Positions 45,993-55,646 of a DNA stretch of 64,000 bases are shown piece after piece; position 1 is the first letter of the stretch, and each line of letters starts with the position of its first letter. The position numbers were made by a program, and so were the translations under genes. A model generated the notes under the pieces. The model searched no databases, was not told where the DNA came from, and worked only from the letters and a program-made list of their open reading frames with translations. The stretch is from Pohlia nutans (taxonomy: Eukaryota; Streptophyta; Bryopsida; Bryales; Mniaceae), in NCBI GenBank assembly GCA_022496805.1, contig CM040085.1, forward strand, positions 30,099,811-30,163,810. The letters run 5' to 3'.

Positions 45993-46569
45993 TTAAACCC
46001 TAACTTCCTAAGCGTCCATATTTTGGACGATGTACAGATTTCATCCATTATTTCTCATTCGCCATGCACTTTTAGCAGTGTGGAATTTTTACTGTAGATT
46101 CTATGGGAAGTTAGCTTCATGCATATGTGATCTGATTAGAAAGGGGATGATTTGTGAAATTTTTATGCCTCATTTCATGTTGTAGTGATTCACCCAAAAT
46201 AATGAAGATTTCAGTGTAAAAGTGCTCTAAAAAAAGTCAACTCATATAATTAAGCAACCAAAAAATCTCCAAAAATCACTACACTTAGAGTATTACATTT
46301 CAACCAATCACAAAACAATTCATCCATAGATTGTCAATATCTTATTCGTAATTGAATTACAAAATAATTTTGAATTTCACGTTTCAAATTTTATACAAAA
46401 TTATTGGTAATAGCAATCATAGATCTAACCGTATGGATAGAATCTAAAATTCATAATGTACAACTTTTATTCATATGTCAAGTTCAAAATATCCCTCTAA
46501 GTTGCATTTTATAATGCATCTTTGCAAAATTGCCGAATTTGGAGAGGGCTCTAGGCATTTAGGGGTTAA
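45993..46569. mobile_element. TTAA-flanked MITE, 577 bp, outer member of a stacked trio
   Basis: Starts TTAAACCCTAACTTCCTAAG and ends GGCATTTAGGGGTTAA. The interior matches 48599-49175 and 59375-60258 (gggaagttagcttcatgc, cactacacttagagtattac, tttgcaaaattgccgaattt). Its last TTAA (46566-46569) is also the first TTAA of the next element. Absent from the left arm. Confidence 0.8.
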
Positions 46570-47131
46570 CCCCTAAACGTACCAGGGTGTCCCTGGAATT
46601 GACAATTTGAGAAAAATCATCATAAAATACTATTTAGAAGAATATTTTGGAATTGATATACAAATGAAAGTTCTAGATTTTGAATTTTAGATTCCATCCG
46701 TACGGTTTGATTCACTAATACTATCACCAATATTTAATTAAAATTTCCTTCTAAATTCGATTACAAACAAAATTTTAATATTTTTTGAGTAAAATTTATT
46801 GGAATGAATTTGAAATGAGATACTCTTGAACGTGGTGATTCTTTGAAATTTTTGTGTTTCTTAAATCTATGACCTCATTTTTGCAAGGCCACTTTTGAAC
46901 TAGAGTCAATGCAATTTTGGCTTGGTCAACAACTTGACATACTTCTACATCTGTAATTTTAGAAAAATATGTAATCAAGTATGACTAAATCCAACCGTTA
47001 GATAAGACAACAACTTGGTGAAAAATCTCCAAAAAAATGGATGGCTTTCATCCAAGCATTGATGAGAACGTGAGAAGGGTTTGAATCTGTTAGTCGTCCA
47101 CTTTCTGGACGTTGTGACGTTTAGGGGTTAA
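46566..47131. mobile_element. TTAA-flanked MITE, 566 bp, middle member of the trio
   Basis: TTAACCCCTAAACGTACCAG at the left, GTGACGTTTAGGGGTTAA at the right. The interior differs from its neighbours. It shares TTAA with the element on each side (46566-46569 and 47128-47131). Absent from the left arm. Confidence 0.75.
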
Positions 47132-47935
47132 CCCTTTAGTGTCCAGGGTGGTTCTAGAGAAACCACAATTTTTTGGGTGATTCTTTTTTTAAACTTTCTT
47201 TGTTGAAATTAGGGATACTATTAATAACATTCAGCTGTATAAATGTAAGCATAGCTTAATGAAACAAGTGTCGGTTAAATCTTGGTAAAATCGGACCGTT
47301 GGATTGGAAGATCATAGTATGTCTTTGAACCGTATAATGCACACTCAAAAATGAGTTTTTTGGGGGGGGGTGTGACTTTAAAGTTAAATAGAATTTGGAT
47401 TAAATTTTCAAAAACAAAAGTGAAGATGTTTAGCAATGACCTGTGTTAGCACCTCTCTATTGCAATCTTTTATGTCAAGAACGGACTTATACATAATTAT
47501 TGTAAATTTTTTAAGTGAGAGTGACTTATCCATGTACGGTTTAGGGCAAAATTTATTCGTTAAAATAAGAAAGGAGTTAGTACATTGAGCAAGATCAAAA
47601 TACATACACTAATGGAACATGAACAAGAGAACACAATCCAAAAAAAAATACAAGATAACAAACTTCCAAACACAAGAAATACCACATAGTACATGTGTTG
47701 TATTTGTAAGTATTTGTTGTATTTTGAGGTATTTGCAGTATATTGGTGTTTTGTACATAGGTATTTGGATATCTAAAAAGGTCAAATTCCAAAAAAAAAA
47801 AATTGCATTATTTGCAGAATAAAAAGTTCATTTGAACTTCAAACACCGGACTAAGATGGTTCACAAATTTTACAGCATTTCATTTTCTGATGATCTAGTG
47901 ACCACTTAGCGGTTACCTGGGCACTAAAGGGTTAA
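47128..47935. mobile_element. TTAA-flanked MITE, 808 bp, right-arm copy
   Basis: TTAACCCTTTAGTGTCCAGG at the left, CTGGGCACTAAAGGGTTAA at the right; mirror of 14575-15385. Confidence 0.75.
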
Positions 47936-48041
47936 AATCTAAGCCAGAAAAAAAAAACCTTGATACCAAGAGCTCTAATACCAAAAGCTATGAAACCATT
48001 ATGGATAGGATCTTCTTTCCTAAAGTAAACCCTTTTTACGA

Positions 48042-48560
48042 AGGGCCGCTTTACACCTAAAGGCCAGGCCAATTCCCCTTGAGGCTGATTGCATGAAATT
48101 TCAGCCCCTTTTGGACTAGAGGCCGGCCTCAATTATCCATTATAATAAAATTATAACGGGGGCCAATTCTCCCATATGTAAAGGCCTTGGGGCCAAGAAG
48201 TCAAGCCGATTCAATAAATGTAGCAAATTTCAGTCCCTCTTTCTCTTTTCAAAAGAACTGTTTAGATTTCCACATAATCCAACAGATGTAGTTAGTTAAA
48301 GAAAATCATATTTTATATAAAAAAAAGTTATTTTTTATTGAAATTTGACATTGGCCCCGAGGCCAAGGATTGGCCCTCTATTTCAGGTGCACCCAATTCA
48401 ACGAGCTCGGACCGTGTCATACCATGCGTTTTTTAAGTAAAAAATTCATATCACCAAATCGGCCCCAACTCTAGGTGTAAAGGGGTTGGGGCTGATTTCA
48501 GTCTTTTGACCAATCACAAGTGACGATTTCAGGCCTGGCCTCTAGGTGTAAAGAGACCCT
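48042..48560. mobile_element. MITE with AGGGCC..TTTACACCTA ends at the outer palindrome limit
   Basis: Inverted ends agggccgctttacaccta and taggtgtaaagagaccct, extending inward to about 29 bp (..ggccaggcc / ggcctggcc..). Only the first ~30 bp have a partner in the left arm (14432-14459), so the palindrome outer edge cuts this element. Confidence 0.65.
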
Positions 48561-48598
48561 AAGGGCAACTTATCTATTCATACATTTGGTTTAACTTG

Positions 48599-49175
48599 TT
48601 AACCCCTAAACGTCCAACCGTCCAGAATGTGGACGATGGACAGAAGCAAACACAGATTTCTCATCCATCATTGATTTTTTGCAGTGTGGAATTTTTATTT
48701 TATATTTTATGAGAAGTTAGCTGCATGCATGTGTGATCCGATTAGAAAGGGGATGATTTGTGAAATTTCTATGTCTCATTTCATGTTGTAGTGATTCACC
48801 CAAAATTTGGAAGATTTCAGTGTAAAAGTGATCTTAAAAAAGACAACTCATAAAATTAAGCAAACAAAAAATCTCCAAAAATCACTACACTTAGAGTATT
48901 ACATTTCAACCAATCACAACAAATTTCATGTACAAATTGTCAATATCTTATTTGTAATCAAATTACAAAAGAATTTTCAATTTCAAGTTTCAAAATTCAT
49001 ACAAAAATATTGGTGATAGCAATCGCAGATCCAACCGTATGGATAGAATCTAAAATTTATAATGTACAACTTTTATTCATACATCAAGTTCAAAATATCC
49101 CTCTGCGTTGCATTTTATGATGCATCTTTGCAAAACTGCCGAATTTGGAGAGGGGTGAGGACGTTTAGGGGTTAA
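48599..49175. mobile_element. TTAA-flanked MITE, 577 bp, complete reference copy
   Basis: TTAACCCCTAAACGTCCAAC at the left and GGACGTTTAGGGGTTAA at the right. The flanks acttg and caagt make the inferred empty site ACTTGTTAACAAGT, a perfect palindrome. Confidence 0.8.
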
Positions 49176-49764
49176 CAAGTGATGTAAGCATGATTTAGCT
49201 AAAGTATGACTTACATAAGTCTATACCCCTCATTTTTGAATGGAAATGGGAGTTTCCTACTATAACTTCTAGTTGTCTACAGCCTGCCACCTTGAAATTG
49301 TGTAAAGAATTCATACATACTGAAAAAAATTGATGTTAACAGATTTGGCACTGGTACCCAAAGATCACCCAAAGATCTCTCCATGACTATACTCTCTAGA
49401 GATCTCCCAAGAATCACACTCCTACATGTATTAAAATGCGTAAAGTGAAACAAATGATATCCTCTACCTTATTATGAGCCGGATCCCTCACTAATCTAAA
49501 GGGAAAATGCTAAGAAACCCATCAATATTCTCTTTGATAAAAATGCTAAGGAACCAGTGATAAAAAAAATTATGTTCTCTTTGAAGTGTAAGCTACTCAC
49601 CTTCCATGTGAAATTCTCAATCCTGTCACTAAACTATATTTAGGCTTTTGTTGGAGTGACGTGAGTACAACGATGTGCAAATCTACCCAGGCCCCATCAC
49701 TTTGTTTCTTTATGGAATAATTCCCCAAGTGCTTGGAATAATACTCCCTCTAGCTCACTTTAAT
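49176..49764. other. intergenic, nothing recognised
   Basis: No exon or element ends seen, apart from a small repeat of agatctc words at 49360-49400. Confidence 0.4.
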
Positions 49765-49774
49765 TACCGTAGTA

Positions 49775-50034
49775 GGAAGGCAGGGTCGGCACTTTCATAT
49801 CGAATAATTAATTAAAGTTTGAAAAGTAGGGGTCGGCACTTTCAAAAATAATTATTAAAAATTCGGCTATTAGTAACTAACATTGAATTTTACTAGCGGC
49901 TACACGTTTTCCTTTATTTTTTGTCTACAATTTTTGTTGACTTCATTTTTGTTGATTTCGACAAAATACTTGATAAATTTATTTATTTTTTCGGCATTTT
50001 TTGGGGGAATTATTTTCTGCCGACCCTGCCTTCC
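49775..50034. mobile_element. MITE with GGAAGGCAGGGTCGGCA ends, possibly Mutator-like
   Basis: Perfect inverted ends ggaaggcagggtcggca and tgccgaccctgccttcc. Near-duplicate flanks taccgtagta (49765-49774) and tacggtagta (50038-50047), about 10 bp with one mismatch and a 3-bp gap at the right. The long duplication suggests a MULE, but the class is uncertain. Confidence 0.55.
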
Positions 50035-50047
50035 TGGTACGGTAGTA

Positions 50048-50598
50048 GCCTACAGGTGGGCGAATGTATTTCTCCTCCTCCAGAATATGTCTAATTTCCT
50101 CCAGTACCTGAAAAGGCAAGCACTGTGTCAGAATTCCATACAAGCCATCAGGAAATTAATTAATTATAGTAAAAGTTATAAAATTCATGTCCTACCAAGC
50201 TTTCATAACATTCGGTATGGTGGAGGCACCAATACCTGTCAGTTTAAGCATTTCAACCTATTTAGAGCGATGGTTTTCAATGATAAAAATTTACGGCACA
50301 TAAAACTTTGGGTTTAATAACCAAGCCCAATTTTTAATTAATTTTGTCACAATGTATGATTTTATTCTGAATTTTCAAACTTAATTTGCATAGACCACTA
50401 TTGATGTTAGTAGCGGAACCAATACTCATCTTTCATTTCTAGTCCAATTAGTTTGCTAACTTGACATACATAATTGATCACCAAACCGCTACAACTAATT
50501 GTTGTGATAATTTGATTGGGTACTCACAAAGTTGAAACAAGTGCTTGCATAGGTGACTGGAATTGGTCCCTAACAGGTTCTGGTGCTTCTACCTTAAT
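50048..50598. other. intergenic, nothing recognised
   Basis: No convincing exon. It lies 3' of the shikimate kinase gene. Confidence 0.4.
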
Positions 50599-50770
50599 CA
50601 TAACATTCAGTAGCATGCATTGTCTCTGCTTTAGCTCTACAGTAGATGGTGTGGAATATTCCACACCCAACAGTACTTCATCAGTAGCTAAGTGGACACG
50701 TGGAGGCTCAAGGTGATGAGCAGAGTGCATGAAGGAAAAGCAGTGAGCATGAAGGCTACTGAATGTTATG
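50599..50770. mobile_element. CATAACATTCAGTAGC-type MITE, 172 bp
   Basis: Ends CATAACATTCAGTAGC and GCTACTGAATGTTATG are perfect inverted copies. The interior contains the perfect palindrome ggtgtggaatattccacacc, also present in the 62384 copy in the opposite element orientation. Confidence 0.8.
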
Positions 50771-51111
50771 ATAGTCTACCCTCCATACAATAACACTATA
50801 ATATGACGATATTATTGTTTCATGCAATACACATGCGACAAGTAATTTCTATGAGACTGACTAAACCATGCCTACCACCTTGAAGTTAGGGCTTCCCAAA
50901 CATGTCATAATAGAGAGGGACAATTGTAGGGGTGTCAGTGCAGTGCAAGAGCTTCTGAGGGGAGAAGATTCTACAACGCAATTCAGACATGTTGGCATCC
51001 AATCATCAGCATTTCACTGGAAAATATTTGGAGGGAGGTGGCTCTGTCAGAGAGAGCGATACATCGCCCAAAGAAAAACCTGCCCATAATCCATGCCCAC
51101 AACCACGACTC

Positions 51112-53717
51112 TCACCAAATATGTCGCCTTCTACAAGCGAATTGAGACTGCCCTGGCCAGGCACTTGCTTGCTCTGAAGCAAGTTGCAAAAGCTGGCACA
51201 AAAATTTGCACTCCGCCAACCCCCTACTGGTCCTAAAATTGTTCTGGATAGAAGAGGAAGTAAACATTGCTAACGTGGCATCGCTCACAAAGTCGTAAAC
51301 GGGAGGGGTACTTATGAAAAAGGAAAAAAGGAAAGAACGTGAGGTTTTCATACCTGAACTGCAATGGCAGTTGGTGTAAGAGCCCCTACTTCTGTCAATC
51401 CGAGACTTGATGCCAGATCTGCACCCACTCTCCAACTTAGTCACTGTAATTGGAACACATAATTATGCAGTGTGCACAAAACAGAAACCCAGAGATACAA
51501 GAATGCCTGTGTGCGCAATACAGAGATCATTCTGGTACATAGCTTTTACAAAAAGTCGTCCTATTGTTGCTCACAACTATTACGGTGCCCCTATTTCATA
51601 TTTATTTATCTTAAAGAAAAATTCAAAAAGAATTTCACCACAATCTCAAAAATCAAGTTGACTTCCTACTTTTATTCAACAAAGTGTGACCTTAACAAGT
51701 GCATGTAATGTGGAGTTGCCTCCTTCTGCACATGGGTCAAAAGGGTATTTAAGTTCATTGTTCCTGATGAGCAGACGAACATGAAATTTCATTGCCGGTT
51801 CCTATTATTACTCCTAATTGTCATGGGAACATAGGTGCATGAGCAGTCACAGGGACAACCATCTTATATATGAGAAACAAAGGCTAAACATGCAAAGTTG
51901 CAAATGGGAAGATTTTGACAAAGCAATACCTTGAAAGGATAATCTACAATGAGCCTTTGCATAGTGTTGCTCTCTGGCATCCATCAGTTTGGACAGCTTG
52001 GAGAAGGCTTTCTCAAAATCCGCGCAGTCTCCACCCAACAGAGGGCGTGACTCAGTGCCCACTGTGGTGACCCGTTTCGCCAGATCCTCCACTGGTACAT
52101 CCAACCACACCACAATCCCGTCCCGCAAATATAACCTACATAATAGAACCACCAGAAATCAAGGTCCACAACTCATACCATACCAGGAGCTCTGCAAAGG
52201 AAAAAAAAATAGCCTTGGAGCCTTGTCCAAGAAAGAAAGAAAGAATACAGACACCTGCATTTTGTAGAAAAGCACAGAGCAAAAGGAAAATAATTGTGTA
52301 CCAGTTTTCCTCGCGAACAACAGCACCACCACCAGTTGCCACTACCAAGGAGTTTGCCGCAGAGAGCTGCTCCAGTGCACGAGTCTGTGGACCCAAAACA
52401 CACTCGTCAAAAGCTCCCAAGTCTTATTTTTATCATAATAAAATCCATCCCTAACTGGGCATAATCATCTATGATATAATACAGATGATGCTTTTTCATG
52501 TATTGCAAACAAACAAAGAAAGGCAGGCGTTTCAGGGGTTCATTGATTGAAAATCAATCAAGAGAGGCTTAAAGGAAACTATACCTCGAGATCTCTGAAT
52601 GCAGCCTCACTCTGCTGCCGGAAAATTTCTTTCACTGGCAGACCACCTACATAGCTTTCTATCACCTCGTCACTGCAAGCAACAAAACCCAACACATGGG
52701 ATCCATATACATTTGTAAAAAGACCCTAACAAAAACTGGGTTAATGGAAGAAACAGAAGCCGTTGATGTGCCATTAATGTACCTGTCGAAAAAATTGTAG
52801 TCAAGGGCGTCAGCCAGAACTCTCCCAACTGTTGATTTCCCTGAAGCCATCATGCCCACAAGGAAGATGGTCGTCCCTTCATTCAACCCAGCCACGTCCT
52901 TACTCTTCCGCGTCAAGAGCCCCTCAAACTCGGACAGTAAAGCGAGACCATCTTCTACACCTGCACAACAAAGCTCTCCCATGAGCACCACAATAAATCC
53001 AGAAAAAAATCAAATTAAATTGAAGATGAAGTTGCTGAATTCACCTGAAGTATCTTGCAGATAGTGCAATTGGAATCCGTTGCTTGTACCCTGCCATCTC
53101 AAACAACGCAATTTCATCAGTAGCTTTCTCTGCAAGAATTCTGGAACTAAATTTTCGTGAATTTTGAACATGTCAATCCCTAAAAAGAAACATAGCCGCG
53201 TCAAGTGTATAGGGCAGTTTCGAGTGTAAACCCTACTGATTGTAATGCAAACAGGTTTTCTAGAAAAACTCTAAAGGGTGGGTTGGACATGAGAGGAGTT
53301 TCAGTCTGAGCACTAGAAAGAAAGACGGATTGAGTGATCGCCAATCTCCACGAGTGGCGATACTTTTTTATATTCAAAGTGTGTATCCATTTTCTCAGTG
53401 GGATTCCAACACGAACAAGTGGATACGTGTGAGTATTGGGGAATAATCCAAGTGCCAGTGAGGAGGGTCGTTACCAACTCCACGGCGTGGTCAGTTTCGA
53501 CAAATAATTCCTTGTTCCTGCTGGCGCGGGCTTCACAGCGCACGGTCACGCTCGAAACGCGATGCCACGAGAGCGGCGCGCGCCCGCTGCTCGACGGCAA
53601 CAACGACACCCTCGCCGCGGCGTTCTCCTTCAGCGCGCCTCGCCGGCTAGATAACACCCCCGGTAATACGGCCACATTACTGCGCCCCACTGCCACCGCC
53701 ATCGCTACTGCCCACAC
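51112..53717 (-). CDS. shikimate kinase, chloroplast-targeted
   Basis: Phosphorylates shikimate with ATP in the plastid shikimate pathway. Exons, all minus strand: 53717-53475, 53090-53045, 52960-52783, 52672-52585, 52384-52302, 52135-51930, 51418-51354 and probably 51243-51112; about 346 residues. Residues 1 to about 60 are an Arg/Ser/Ala-rich transit peptide ([14 protein letters not shown]). The kinase domain shows Walker [10 protein letters not shown] at about 132-140, the shikimate-binding pair D155/D157 in FFDSDE, the arginine of FRDLE near 182, GGGAV at 203-207, [13 protein letters not shown], the lid arginine in SRPLL, and [10 protein letters not shown] near the end. All introns are GT-AG and phases join. 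Exon 2 is only 46 nt. The last exon keeps frame but its sequence does not resemble the usual C-terminus, so that end is uncertain. Confidence 0.9.
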
Positions 53718-55214
53718 CCACTACTAATCTCCTGATGTTAACGCTTCTCTGAATCCCGCAAATCCTCCTCTGGTTCGCCCACCCCACCTCCACACGCGAT
53801 CAAGTCACAGCATTCCACGCACATTCCGTTCGATCGTCTTCAAGCACCCGGTCTTCGTTCAATTGCACTAAAGACTACCAAGGCAACGCGATTGATTGAT
53901 ACGAAGCAGTGGTGCAAGCAATGTACGAGGAGGGGAGGCGAGGCGGCGCTGTAACACCCGTCAGGGCAGAGAAAGAAGAAGACTAAGATGACGGACAAGT
54001 GGGCTTTATGAGGCTTTAGAACTGACTCCTCAACTGTCAAACGACTCGCTTTTGGAAGACTGACAACGGAGAGAGTGGGGACAACGGTGCCGTAAGAATG
54101 ATTTGCGTTGTGCCGTGAGGTCGGAGTGTGAGTCACCCTGCGTTCGTCTGTTGCTGTTTGTGCCTCCCGTCAGTCCGTCACCCAGGCATCACTCGTTCGT
54201 TGTGGCTGGGGATGAATTTCCGTGATGCGCTGCAGATGGCTGGAGCGGCACAGCGCGGCGAGGCGGGGGCGCCAGGTCAAAGGCGTCGCCATGCAGGACC
54301 ACTTTTCCACGTCGCGTCGGTCGCTTTGGAAGACCCGACTGGCTCAGATGTGGAATTCCTCTCCTACCAGCGATCCTAAAAGTGGCTAAATTTCGCTGGA
54401 TTTCTACCCAAAAAATGGGGCTGCTAAATGTACAAAGGAAAAAAATGATTTTTTTTAAAATTTAGCCCAAAATTTTCATCATTCTGTAAAATATGTAGCA
54501 ACTTCATGCGGTAATAGAGTTATCCGCAAAGTACCCCAAACCCTGGGTTTGTAACCTCTAAATTGAAAAGCACAGGGTCGCCGATGCCACTGGCAGGGTT
54601 CACTGTAGACTAGAAGTAGAATTCATGAAAGACTCAATTCAGCCGTTAAGAATTCCAAAACACCAGTTTTGTCCTTGCTTTTACTGGACGCCAAGTCAAG
54701 TCACAAATTCCTTGTGCGGTGGTGTCAGGGACGTTGGTTGATGGGAGGGACTTGAATTTCGAAGTTAGATCTCAGATCTAAATGAGGGAGGTAGTGGTAG
54801 TAAGCAGAGGTTTGTGCCATTTGTGGAGATTTTTTTTTGGGAGATTTGTACCATTTGTGGCAACTGACACCTCCATAAAACACTCAAATCCTGAGTTTAT
54901 TTCACAGGATTACTTTGCAGCTACACTCAAATACAATTTAGATTTTCTTTTCCATGAAAAAAGGAGGGCAAAAGACCGGTTCCCTTTACAAATAACTCTA
55001 ATATTTGTGGATATCATCATGGTATCACCTTAATAAATCAAGGGTATTGCCGGATATCATAGAGGTATCGTGAGTATTACATGCATTGGGTAGGAAAAGT
55101 AGCCTACCATTTTCGTGGGGAGGTAGCATAATGTTCTAAATGTCATAAAGCGGTTATGGGATCACTGCTTCCTACTGTTGAGGAAACCGACTGTTGTTGA
55201 TGAGTCCAAGGAGG
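53718..55214. other. promoter side of shikimate kinase, then intergenic
   Basis: GC-rich just upstream of the start codon (53718-54400), as expected for a promoter or CpG-rich 5' region, then AT-rich. Short open stretches on both strands have no recognisable domain. Confidence 0.35.
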
Positions 55215-55217
55215 TAA

Positions 55218-55643
55218 GAGCATCTCCACCGTTGCTCCAGATGCTGGACTCGTGAAATGGGGTTTCGAGGGCTCTGGAGGGTGAATGCGGCGCGGTAAAA
55301 TTTGTGAGCCTCACCCCTACGCGCTCAAGATCTGACAAGCGGGGAAGCAGTTCCGGCGGGCCCGTTCGAGTGTCCAACCACAGTGCCTTGCAGCACCTGC
55401 GATCCTCACGGCCTCGACCCACGACCACGACCAGCAATATTTTAGCAGAATCAGCCACAAATAGAACGAAAACGAGGCTCGCTAAAATTGCACAGAGTAC
55501 AGCAAACTGGCGAGTCCAAGCATGTTTTTATGGAGCCCGCGAACGATGTGCATGTTCCGCGAGTCCCGGTGGGGGCCGAAAATGAGTTTGGGCCCGCAAC
55601 AGAGCATCCCGGCCCAACATCTGGAGCAACAGTGGAGATGCTC
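55218..55643. mobile_element. PIF/Harbinger (Tourist-like) MITE, 426 bp
   Basis: Inverted ends GAGCATCTCCACCGTTGCTC and its inverse (..GAGCAACAGTGGAGATGCTC), about 26 bp, flanked by TAA on both sides (55215-55217, 55644-55646). GC-rich interior without a transposase. Confidence 0.85.
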
Positions 55644-55646
55644 TAA

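Larger units (their letters stand above)
33451..48071 (-). repeat. right arm of the ~33.6-kb imperfect palindrome
   Basis: Inverted copy of 14430-27687, about 1.4 kb longer because of extra MITEs (43989-44360 and the stacked pair 45993-47131). Bases 33721-41005 look nearly identical to the left arm. From about 41026 outward, substitutions and indels are frequent (for example around 41040-41290 against 19850-20100). The outer limit lies in the left terminus of a MITE at 48042. Confidence 0.92.

Noticed and set aside
50868..51240. Possible plus-strand gene overlapping the 3' end of shikimate kinase (frame containing [17 protein letters not shown])
   Set aside because: Only about 47 codons, no recognised domain and no supported splice sites; it overlaps the presumed last exon of the minus-strand gene.
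53840..54379. Divergent gene upstream of shikimate kinase
   Set aside because: Short frames on both strands lack motifs and splice context; GC-richness alone fits a promoter.
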